Assembly: GCA_959347315.1 (NCBI GenBank)
Contig: OY365806.1
Location: 28,702,334 to 28,766,333 of the forward strand
Source of the DNA: Bimastos eiseni
Lineage: Eukaryota > Annelida > Clitellata > Crassiclitellata > Lumbricidae
DNA: 64,000 nt
Direction of reading: 5' to 3'
Position numbers and translations under genes: made by a program. A model generated the notes under the pieces. It did not search any database and was not told the DNA's origin. It saw only the letters and a list, made by a program, of their open reading frames with translations. Within the stretch, counting starts at the first letter, position 1. Each line of letters starts with the position of its first letter. Positions 23,101 to 35,100 of the stretch are shown here, piece by piece.

Positions 23101-26100
23101 AGACCGTCCTCAAGCGAAGTTCCAACGAAAACCCTCCTCAAGCGAAGTTCCAATGAAGAACATCTTCAAGCGAAGTTCCAACGAATACCGTCCTCAAGCG
23201 AAGTTCTAACGAATACCGTCTTCAAGCGAAGTTCCAATGAAGAACGTCTTCAAGCGAAGTTCCAACGAAGACCGTCCTCAAGCGAAGTTCCAACGAATAC
23301 CGTCTTCAAGCGAAGTTCCAACGAAGAACGTCTTCAAGCGAAGTTCCAACGAAGAACGTCTTCCAGCGAAGTTCCAACGAAGGCCGTCCTCAAGCGAAGT
23401 TCCAACGAAGAACGTCCTCAAGCGAAGTTCCAACGAAGAACGTCTCCAAGCGAAGTTCCAACGAATACCGTCCTCAAGCGAATTTCCAACGAAGAACGTC
23501 TTCAAGCGAAGTTCCAACGAAGAACGTCTTCAAGCGAAGTTCCAACGAATACCGTCCTCAAGCGAAGTTCCAACGAAGGCCGTCTTCAAGCGAAGTTCCA
23601 ACGAATACCGTCCTCAAGCGAAGTTCCAACGAAGAACGTCTTCAAGCGAATTCCAACGAATACCGTCCTCAAGCGAAGTTCCAACGAAGAACGTCTCCAA
23701 GCGAAGTTCCAACGAATACCGTCCTCAAGCGAATTTCCAACGAAGAACGTCTTCAAGCGAAGTTCCAACGAAGAATGTCTTCAAGCGAAGTTCCAACGAA
23801 TACCGTCCTCAAGCGAAGTTCCAACGAAGAACGTCTTCAAGCGAAGTTCCAACGAATACCGTCCTCAAGCGAAGTTCCAACGAAGAACGTCTTCAAGCGA
23901 ATTCCAACGAATACCGTCCTCAAGCGAAGTTCCAACGAAGACCGTCCTCAAGCGAAGTTCCAACGAAGAACGTCTTCAAGCGAAGTTCCAACGAAGAACG
24001 TCTTCAAGCGAAGTTCCAACGAATACCGTCCTCAAGCGAAGTTCCAACGAAGAACGTCTTCAAGCGAAGTTCCAACGAATACCGTCCTCAAGCGAAGTGC
24101 CAACGAATACCGTCCTCAAGCGAAGTTCCAACGAATACTGTCCTCAAGCGAAGTTCCAACGAAGAACGTCTTCAAGCGAAGTTCCAACGAATACCGTCCT
24201 CAAGCGGAGTTCCAACGAAGGCCGTCTTCAAGCGAAGTTCCAACGAAGAACGTCTTCAAGCGAAGTTCCAACGAATACCGTCCTCAAGCGAAGTTCCAAC
24301 GAAGAACGTCCTCAAGCAAAGTTCCAACGAAGAACGTCTTTAAGCAAAGTGCCAACGAAGACCGTCTTTAAGCGAAGTTCCAACGAAGACCGTCCTCAAG
24401 CGAAGTTCCAACGAAAACCCTCCTCAAGCGAAGTTCCAATGAAGAACATCTTCAAGCGAAGTTCCAACGAATACCGTCCTCAAGCGAAGTTCTAACGAAT
24501 ACCGTCTTCAAGCGAAGTTCCAATGAAGAACGTCTTCAAGCGAAGTTCCAACGAAGACCGTCCTCAAGCGAAGTTCCAACGAATACCGTCTTCAAGCGAA
24601 GTTCCAACGAAGAACGTCTTCAAGCGAAGTTCCAACGAAGAACGTCTTCCAGCGAAGTTCCAACGAAGGCCGTCCTCAAGCGAAGTTCCAACGAAGAACG
24701 TCCTCAAGCGAAGTTCCAACGAAGAACGTCTCCAAGCGAAGTTCCAACGAATACCGTCCTCAAGCGAATTTCCAACGAAGAACGTCTTCAAGCGAAGTTC
24801 CAACGAAGAACGTCTTCAAGCGAAGTTCCAACGAATACCGTCCTCAAGCGAAGTTCCAACGAAGGCCGTCTTCAAGCGAAGTTCCAACGAATACCGTCCT
24901 CAAGCGAAGTTCCAACGAAGAACGTCTTCAAGCGAATTCCAACGAATACCGTCCTCAAGCGAAGTTCCAACGAAGAACGTCTCCAAGCGAAGTTCCAACG
25001 AATACCGTCCTCAAGCGAATTTCCAACGAAGAACGTCTTCAAGCGAAGTTCCAACGAAGAATGTCTTCAAGCGAAGTTCCAACGAATACCGTCCTCAAGC
25101 GAAGTTCCAACGAAGAACGTCTTCAAGCGAAGTTCCAACGAATACCGTCCTCAAGCGAAGTTCCAACGAAGAACGTCTTCAAGCGAATTCCAACGAATAC
25201 CGTCCTCAAGCGAAGTTCCAACGAAGACCGTCCTCAAGCGAAGTTCCAACGAAGAACGTCTTCAAGCGAAGTTCCAACGAAGAACGTCTTCAAGCGAAGT
25301 TCCAACGAATACCGTCCTCAAGCGAAGTTCCAACGAAGAACGTCTTCAAGCGAAGTTCCAACGAATACCGTCCTCAAGCGAAGTGCCAACGAATACCGTC
25401 CTCAAGCGAAGTTCCAACGAATACTGTCCTCAAGCGAAGTTCCAACGAAGAACGTCTTCAAGCGAAGTTCCAACGAATACCGTCCTCAAGCGGAGTTCCA
25501 ACGAAGGCCGTCTTCAAGCGAAGTTCCAACGAAGACCGTCCTCAAGCGAAGTTCCAACGAATACCGTCCTCAAGCGAAGTTCCAACGAAGAACGTGTCCA
25601 AGCGAAGTTCCAACGAATACCGTCCTCAAGCGAAGTTCCAACGAAGAACGTCTTCAAGCGAAGTTCCAACGAAGACCGTCCTCAAGCGAAGTTCCAACAA
25701 AGAACGTCCTCAAGCGAAGTTCCAACGAAGAACGTCTTCAAGCGAAGTTCCAACGAAGACCGTCCTCAAGCGAAGTTCGAACCACAGTGCGTATATCAGT
25801 TTCCAATATATGCTCTCCTCGTGCACCAAAAGAAAGGTGTGCTTGTCCGATTGAAGAACATTCGGCAGATGGCGCCGGCGGAAACTGGAGCAAGGCAAGG
25901 CACTCTTGCGACATCCTCCCATGTCCCGGGGGGAGAACAAGATTGTCAGTGGCGGTCTGTCCGCTTGGCCCCCTGTGCTGTCCTAATCACCAATCAGCAA
26001 CTCGCGCCGCATCGCAAAACCTGGCAGGTCGCCGCAAATGACGCTTGGGTCTCTTGTCGGTAGGCTGCACATCTTCAGAATCATCCACGTCGTCCCCAAT

Positions 26101-29100
26101 GACGTCTGATGTAGCATCCAGAATTGATTCTTCACCCGATGCGTCATCGGAAGAAACGGTCGGGCGAAGTGCGCAGCTCGGCGATGCTTTTGGTTGTGGC
26201 GAACTACCGTCGTCAGCCTCTCCAACATTTGGATGCGTGTCTTTAATCCATGATTGCAGACTGGGAGTGTAGCACGGCTTCAATTCGTCCACATGGACGA
26301 TAATCGGCTTTGCGCGCCGACTGCGTTGAATTTCCAAATTGAGGTCACTAATTCTCGTGGTCACGGGAAAAGGACCCTCATAGAAGGAAGACCATTTGAG
26401 GCTTCGACCTACTCGACGTCTTGGTATCAGGCACCACACCCAATCTCCCCGTTGAAAGCTGCGAGGACGAGTCCGCATATCGTAATGCGTCTTCCTCCTT
26501 TCAGCAGCTCGATTCAGATGCTCCCGAACAAGTCTGAAGGCGTCATGTAGTTTTTCCTGTTGCGCGGCTACAAACTCCACAGGCGTTTCGTACTCAGTGT
26601 CTTTTGGAGGTAAGCCATATACAATTTCAGCCGGAATTGTCGGTTCACGGCCGAGCAACAAATAGAAGGGACTGAAGCCAGTTGATTCTTGGACTGAGGT
26701 ACGGTAGGCAAAAGCGACAGCCGGCAGTCTATCGTCCCAATCTCGTTGGTTTTCGGAGACCCATTTGGCAAGGATGCTGTTCAAGGTCCCATGAAGACGC
26801 TCAACGTTTCCATTCGTGGAAGGCTTGCAAGCGGTTGTCCTAATTTTGTCGATGGAGAGCGCACGACAAATCTCCTTGAAGAGCTGACTCTCGAAATTCG
26901 GTCCGCGGTCAGTTAGCAGCTGCAGCGGCATTCCTTGGACACAGAATACTCGATCAACAAGGATTTTAGCTACAGTGGAAGCCTCTTGATTTCGCATTGG
27001 GAACATTTCGGCCCACTTTGTGAAATGATCAATGAGCGTGAGGATGTAAACATTTCCCTTTGATGATTTTGGGTGCGGGCCGGTCACATCTACTCCAATC
27101 CGTTCCCATGGCTCGCCTGTCAGCATTGGCTTCAGACGCCCCTGATGATAAGGTCTCGGTCGCTTGAATCTTGCACACTGCTCACATTGCATCAAAGCCA
27201 ATCGCAGGTCCCGTGACCATCCTGGCCAGTAGAACCTTCTCTGTAACTGATGTGTGGTGCGCTGGATTCCCAAATGACCGCCATTTAACCCTCGATGCAA
27301 ATCTGTGGCAATTTCCCTTCGATACCTGAAGGGGACGACTTTCTGCATTATGATATCCCCGTTGGTTTTTTAAAATTTCCTGTACACCACGTCATCAGGT
27401 CCTAGAAGCAGTCGATCGTACTGGCTGCAGAGTGTTTTTGCATCCGCGCTCATTGAGGTGATATCTTCTGGCCTCGGCCTGGGTGATTGATTCTTGAGTA
27501 GTCCGTAAATGAAGCCGACATCCGCGTCTTCCAGTTGTATCTTCACCCAGTCAAATGGCTCTAATACTTCTGGTCGTGTAGCGGTTGCTGCAGCGACAGA
27601 TGCTTCGTTGTAATTAGATGGTCTTCGGGAGAGGGCGTCGGCGTTAGTGTGTTTCGTTCCCGACCTATGCTCGACCTCGTAGTCGAATTCCTCCAGAATC
27701 TCAAGCCATCGTGCTTGTTGACCAATTGGCTCTGGAGTTTTCTTGAGCCATTGGAATGCCGCGTGATCTGTCCTGATGGAGAACGGTCTTCCCAGGAGGT
27801 ACTGCCTGTACTTCTTTACAAACGTGACAAGGGATAGCAGCTCCTTACGAGTCACATTATAATTCTGCTCGTGCCGGTTATACAACTGACTTGCGTAGCA
27901 GATCGGTCGTTCTTCTCCGTCCTGAATCTGTGATAGTACAGCGCCGATACCAGTGTCAGATGCGTCGCAATCCAAGACATAGCGACCATCCTCAGTCGGT
28001 AAAGCTAGCACATTCGCTCCAATTAACATGGCCTTGAGAGCGTCGAATGCCTTTTGACACTCATCCGTCCATAAAAACCTTGCACCCTTCTTGGTCAGTG
28101 AATGTAATGGAGAAGCGACGTCAGAAAACCCGGGGACAAAGCGTCTATAATACTGGCATAAGCCGACGAATGCTCTGCTTTGACGGAGGTTTAATGGCTT
28201 CGGCCAGTCTCTGATGGCTGCAATTTTGTCAGGATCGGTTTCAACTCATGCCTTGCTAACCACGAACCCAAAAAACGAAACCTTTTGTTGAAGAAGGTGA
28301 CACTTGGAAGGTTTTAATTTCAGGTTAGCTTCACGTAGTCGCAAGAGCAGTGTCTCCAGTCTTTCCAGGTGGCTTTGAGTGTCCTTGCTGAAGACAATTA
28401 TGTCGTCTAAGTACACGAGGCACGTTTCATAATTCAGTCCAGCGATAACCATATCCATAAGTCGTTGAAAGGTCGCTGGGGCGTTACAGAGACCGAACGG
28501 CATCCTAGGAAACCGAAACGATCCGCGATGGCAGATGAAGGTGGTTTTATTCCTGTCTCTTGGATCCACGGCTACCTGATGAAATCCTGAGCGAAGGTCG
28601 AAGGTGCTGAACCAGATGGATCCAGACAGAGTGTCAAGGCAAGTGTCGATACGAGGCAGAGGATATGCATCTTTCTTGGTAAGATCATTCAACCTACGGT
28701 AATCAACGCAGAAACGAATGCTGCCGTCCTTCTTTTTGACGAGAACGATATTCGACGCCCATTCACTTTGGCAAGGTTCAATAACTCCCTGTTTCTGCAT
28801 CTCTGATAATAGCTTGTCCAAATCCGGTAAGTGAGCGCGGGCCTGCGGTCTCAATGGTTGCCGAAATGACCGATTATCACCGGTATCGATGCGGTGGGTC
28901 ACAACATCGGTGCAGCCAAGATCGAACTTATCACGCGAGAATACGTCGGAGTACTTGTAAGGAAGTTGCTGCAACTCATTCTTTACTTGGCTGGTGACAG
29001 CCTCGTCGACTCTGTCCAGAATAGGCGTGATATGACCAATCCCAGGATGTGGACCAAGTTCTTTAATGGTTGGTAGCATCGTGACGTCCTGAAGACCACT

Positions 29101-32100
29101 TATGGTTTGCCCCTCAAAAATTTGAATTGTCCTGGAAGTGGAATTGCAGACGCGAACACCATTTTCTCGGGATCCTGGATCGATAAGAGTTCAGGCAATT
29201 AACAGTCCTTTTCCGGGTGCAGCGGGTATTTTCGGTCGTCTGGTGGGTTAAGGAGGCGACCATGGACTAACCGAACCGGCAGGAATGTTTCGCTTTGTGG
29301 AGGTATAGACCAGGCAGAACGGGCAACACACTTCTGATAGGATTTAGGCTTACCATGCTTCGATCGTAATGCCACGCGTTGTCCGTTCATGATGAGCGTG
29401 TCTTCCCCGAAGATCCAGATGACGCTGTTGTCGGTAAGCCAGTCTATACCGAGAATGGCTTCGCTGAGATTCGGACTAACCAGGAAAGTAGCGTTGGTCC
29501 GACAATTATTTATCACCACAGACTGTTGGAGTTGACCGTCGACTTCTATTTCTGTTCCATTCACAGCAAGTAACTTCGAGGTAGTCTGAGACAACACAGA
29601 TCCATTTACCCAGGTTGCAGGTATAAGACATACCTCAGCCTCAGTGTCCAACAAGCAGTCTCTCTGTTTCCCATTTATGCGTGCCCGTACATACACTGCC
29701 GGGTCATGCCTTCGAGTGCGTGCAGGCGCCTCTATTGTTCCGGATGTGGAACTGCAGATCGATCGTCCGGCGCTGACATCGATCCCCTGCAGTTTTCCAA
29801 CTGCCGACGACTGGAACAGTTCTGCCAATGATGTCCCGGCTGGTCGCACTCAAAGCATCGAACCCTGTTGGCGGATCCACTGGTTCCCTGACGAAGCAGG
29901 CAGTCGCGACCAGTGACCAGCCTGACCACATCGCGGACATGGCTTTCTTGGAACGGTCCTCTGATTCACAGTTGTAGGCATGGCATATGAAACTCCCTGC
30001 GACGGAGAAGCGATGGAGAGGCGCTCCAAGGTGTTGCTTATATGACCTAAGCAATGAGTCGTCTGATCCATAAAGGATCGCATTGCGTGTGACGGCGGTT
30101 GCTCCTCATCTGAAACAACGAGCACAGTCGGATGTCGATGATTGCCTTTGTCTGAAAGCAACTGATATCTTTCGTAAAGCTGGCAGGCTTCATCTAGAGT
30201 TCGTGGTTCTTTGTCACGAACATAAAATACAACCTCTCTGTCCGGGATAGCGCGAAGGAGGAATCCGACCATGAGCTGATCTCTCGCTCTGCCGGCAAGG
30301 TCGCTGTATGCCCGTCGGGTAAGTCGCTGCACCTCCTGGGAAAGCTCCCGAATGTTCTGTCCTGAGGAAAGTCGGAGCTGATGGAGTGCCTGCTCATGGG
30401 CCGCTGGGAACTCCGCGGGTCCGAAACGAGCTAGCAAAATCCTGCGTACGTCCCTATATGAAACAGTTGCAATGTCATCTATTTCGGCCAGAACTCCCCA
30501 TGCTGGTCCATCAAGTGCACATAGCAAGAAGGAGACCTTTTCCTGATCGGTCCAGTAATTATGACGGGCTGCTAATTCGAATTGAAGCAGGTAGTCTTCC
30601 ACAGAGTCCTTTCCTGTGTATCGCCGGACTTCCATCTACTTACGCCTGATTTGCATTCGTCCTGGTGTTTCGGGGATAAACTCCCGCGGTGTTGGATGCA
30701 CTTTTGGCTCACGAAGGCTGCTGTGCGCATCAGCACTAGTCGCAGGCTGACACATGCAACTCCCTCATCTTCTTCGTAGTGTAGAGCAGTAGGTCCGCCG
30801 GCGGAAAGCATTGTCGGAATAGAACTCTATATAGCGTCTTTCTTGAAAGCCTTTTTGATAGACCCAACGTTGGGCGCCAATTGACACAAATTTGCTGTTT
30901 CGTGTAATTTATTTGAAAGTCCGGCCTATCCTGTGTGGTAAAGGTCTTTTTAAAAAGGTTTAACGAAGTTCCAACGAAGAACGTCTTCACGCGAAGTTCC
31001 AACGAATACAGTCTTCAAGCGAAGTTCCAACGAAGAACGTCTTCAAGCGAGGTTCCAACGAATACTGTCCTCAAGCGAAGTTCCAACGAAGAACGTCTTC
31101 AAGCGAAGTTTCAACGAATACCGTCCTCAAGCGAAGTTCCAACGAAGAACGTCTTCAAGCGAAGTTCCAACGAAGACCGTCTTCATGCGAAGTTCCAACG
31201 AAGACCGTCCTCAAGCGAAGTTCCAACGAATACCGTCCTCAAGCGAAGTTCCAACAAAGAACGTCCTCAAGCGAAGTTCCAACGAAGAACGTCTTCAAGC
31301 GAAGTTCCAACGAAGACCGTCCTCAAGCGAAGTTCGAACCACAGTGCGTATATCAGTTTCCAATATATGCTCTCCTCGTGCACCAAAAGAAAGGTGTGCT
31401 TGTCCGATTGAAGAACATTCGGCAGATGGCGCCGGCGGAAACTGGAGCAAGGCAAGGCACTCTTGCGACAATATCAGTATCAGAACAATTTGTCTAAAAT
31501 CTGAACATACAGATTAGTTAGCTAACACCTTAGTTGTTTAAAAATAATTTTTTTTTTTTTTTTAAATCTAGAGTTTTTCAAAGGATGAACACGGAGGTAG
31601 TAAACATGGTATTTCACCTCTGCAGATGCCAATGATTCCTACATTTGTTGGTGAGTGTGCTCACACTTTTACTATTTTAATCTGGTGGCTTCTATAGCAC
31701 CATTTACTGTGATGCAAAGTGGTTCAATTACAAAGTGTTTAATTACATTTCGTCAAAATGTATCTTCATTGGTCATTGTGCAGTGAAATACTTATCATCC
31801 ATTTTAGAAGTGCATTCAGAGGAGTGCATTCAGAGGAGTGCATTCAGAGGAGTGCATTCAGAGGAGTGCATTCAGAGGAGTGCATTAGCAGAGGCTAATG
31901 AGGTTGTACTGCATCATAGGACGTTAGCAATTTCTACATTTTTTAAACCTTTTTAATTTTTGTAGTTGTCAGAAGGTCCTTTTGCCCCAGTACTGGTGCA
32001 TCTCTGCTACTAATGCTGCAAGATGAGCAAATGACCTTATAACGAAAACTACCAGTCATGTGTTTGAGAAGATTTTTAACACTGAGAATCTACTAAAAAT

Positions 32101-35100
32101 GACTGGAAAACCAATGCAGTGGCATTGTTCAAGGGAAATTTTCTCTATAAACAGTCAGACATGTGCATGTAATTATCTCAAGCTACCTGATCTGTTTTAG
32201 GATATAACTGTTTAGATTAGTTTAAATATGAACAGGAGTTACTTAGGTTCATATTGCATTCAGCTCAGGTTTGGATTAGATCTGGTTAGGAGTCATATAC
32301 GTTCTTATTTCTTACTTACATACGGTTTTAGTTAATTAGACCAAAATACGTATGGTGTTCATTCAATTGCCTTATAATTCTCCAAGTTTACTCTCTGTTT
32401 TGGTTACTTGGATACAGTATGAATTATTTCAGACCAGAGTGTTTGAGTTATTTATTTATTTATTGAGAATATTGTTTAACAGCGTTTGTTACATACATAT
32501 ATGTCTTTTTAGTAGTAATAATAATAACTGCTTTATTTCCAATAATGACTTGATTACCTGGAAACAGTTTTAATTATTTTGACATGGGGAATTACGTTGG
32601 TATTTGATGTTCTTCCACAGCGGACCTCACTCCAACTCCAACACGGTTTCTGAGGAGTTGCGATGAAGTGGGGCTTTTCAATGAAATCTCCAAAAGCTCA
32701 TACAACGAAGATTTCAAACGGGAACACTCCTCAGACGAATCGGTTGGTAGTGCTTTAGCCTTCCAAGGACAAAGTCTCATGGTCAGATACGTGTACTTGA
32801 TGTAGGCACATTCATATTCATGCGAAGTCCACATCTCTTATCTTCTTTCTTATCCAGTATCTCTGCTTCTTTCAACTATTTCTGCATCTTAAGTTATAAA
32901 GACTTTGCCTTGAAGGTCTGCTCCTTTGTTTTAGGGTTTTATTAGAATGTTATTATAATATTATTTATTATTATTTCTATTATTATTTTATTGTTATTAT
33001 ATTTTTATATTATTACTATTATTATTACATTATTATTAGCTCTACTTTTATTATTCTTTTTACCCACTATTTATTTTTGTTATGCTTGTCCCAGAGATAA
33101 ATATCTCTAGAGTTTTACCAGCAAATAAAATTATGTTAGAGAGTAATTAGATAAGAATTTACTTATTTTCAAGTATTTTCTTGCTAGCTATGAACTATAT
33201 GCAAAAATAATTTGAAGTCAACAGACTTTACGACACAGAAACTCTATGTACAGAATGTATTTTGCTTTTCAGCATTCTGTTCTTTTGTCGCTGCCTTCAC
33301 ATTCTCAAGCTCCAATACCGTCTGTCATTTTAGAGGTAAAGTCACCTATGTCATATATTTCACTGATCTAATTTGGTCTGTGGCAATCTAATTGCTTCTG
33401 GTAATACTTCTTGTAATGCAAGTAAGAGGCTTCAATTGATGGTCACTCCAGAAGATGTATTAATGAAGCATTATTGTCATTCACTGGAGAAATACAAGAT
33501 ACAGAAGTCAGCCTATGGAGGAGGTAAGCAACTTTAAATGGATAAGTGGTATGTTTGGACCTGAACGACAGAGAACGGACAAAATGCATCACTGGGCATC
33601 AAACCGTTAAGCCAGCCTCAGAGAATACCTGAAGAACCAGCACTGTCCTGTTGCAAGGCAGAACAGGAGCGATAGTAACTGTTGAAATTGCATAGCTGGA
33701 CATAATTATATAGACCCTCTGTAGTGCTATATAATAATTGCAGTTGTGATTTACTGCAATACTTTGTTTTTTTGGTGTTACGAAATTTGACAAGCCACAT
33801 AATTTTTAGGCTGGTGAGGTTATTAAGAAGGGAGTTTACAAATTTGCAGATTCCCATGCCTCTTTGTATACCAAATAATTTGTTTCGATACTTTCTCTGG
33901 CAGTCATTTTAAGGCACTGCCTTATGAAAAAATTTTTCCCAGTGACATTATTGTCAAACAGTGAACTAAATTTACCATTCATCTCATCAAATTGCAACAT
34001 GTCACGGTTATTTGTCAAATGAAATGTCATCACATTAATCAATCAATCAATCATTCCAGTTAATCAAACACTCAATTAAGCAATCAATAAATTAAGGAGC
34101 TATGAAGTCAGCAAATCGTTGTTGTGTCAGTCGATTGCTGATGATAATGAAGCGGAGGATGATGATGACTCGGCTGCTGCCCTGCAGGACCAGAGTGCCA
34201 GCAATTTCGCAGTTTCCATGATTGATGCCAATTCACAGCCACAGCTGATCTACAGTGCACCACAGGAATCCACTGTCGACATGTAATACACTTAGATTTC
34301 AGAAATATACCTCTAACTACTAAGCCAGATGAACTGCTATAGCAACAGATAGTTCTTTCAAATGAAATCCAATCTCGTCCCATCCTCTCATCTTTTGCTT
34401 CTCTTCACTTGTGAATACCATCTGCTACAGCTGTCTGTCTGTCTTTCTACCTGCCTGACCTTTTGAGCTGACTTGAAACCAAATCTGATCCTACCTGCCT
34501 CTTTGAGTTCAGTTTTGTGTAAAGCCAATTCAATAAACTGTTGCTACTTCTTCCATTGTTTTAATTATGTGCTGATAAAATGATGTTTCTTAGTTTATTG
34601 AGATATATATTCTTTCATTCTGCGGATGTATATAGCGTCTCTTCAAGAGCTGCTTCCTCAATTAATGTCGGTCATATCCTTTCAAGCTGATCTGTAGTCA
34701 GCCACAATATGCCACTATCTCTGCCATAGCCATTCTCCAATCACTCGATCCATATTTGTTTTCCAGGTCTTTTTCTTTCTCTCTGCTTTTATGACCTATT
34801 TTTCCTGTTTGTTTCGCTTATCTCCCTTTGTGAGTCTCATTTTATGCCAGGTTGGAGATAGTTAGTTGCACCTCTATTAAATGCTTGTTCGACCTTGCAT
34901 TTACAGGTAAATGTTTACTAGATAACACTTGTTATCTTGCCCATGTTACATTTTAGGCACTGAAGAATATGGGGTTATAATTGTTCACTAAACACCATTA
35001 GTGTGTTTCTCCAGCATAAGTGTAACTATTTAAAAAAATTACAGTAGGGTAACAGTATGTGTTTATATAGTTTATCACCAGTATTTTTATGTTTTATACA

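Larger units (their letters stand above)
20814..31470 (-). mobile_element. Ty3/gypsy LTR retrotransposon, 10,657 bp, with minisatellite-filled LTRs
   Basis: A complete-length element inserted antisense in the first visible intron of the ATF2-like gene. It is flanked by ATAT on both sides (20810-20813, 31471-31474). In sense (minus) order it has the 5' LTR 31470-30882, primer site, gag, protease, reverse transcriptase, RNase H, integrase, purine tract and 3' LTR 25913-20814. Integrase after RNase H and a GPF-type motif place it in Ty3/gypsy. No env-like frame is seen. The LTRs begin TG and end CA in both orientations. Their unique ends (about 80 and 160 bp) look identical, but the LTRs differ in length by 4.5 kb because of a 28-bp tandem array. 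Coding regions carry several stops and frameshifts, so this copy cannot make intact proteins. Confidence 0.97.

Noticed and set aside
20900..25779. CRISPR-like array (28-bp repeats)
   Set aside because: Units are head to tail without spacers, the genome is eukaryotic, and the array lies inside an LTR.
20900..25779. Heat-shock-element array (GAA/TTC pentamers in each unit)
   Set aside because: Spacing is 1 or 4 bases between GAA and TTC, not the 2 bases of nGAAnnTTCn, so canonical HSF binding is not supported.
21111..25854. Long open frames over the 28-bp array as a repetitive protein gene
   Set aside because: Frames are open in all phases because the unit has no stop in any phase. They begin at chance ATGs made by unit variants, and the array is LTR sequence of a retroelement.
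25914..26000. env-like gene downstream of integrase
   Set aside because: The integrase frame ends about 70 bp before the 3' LTR; only the purine tract fits in between.
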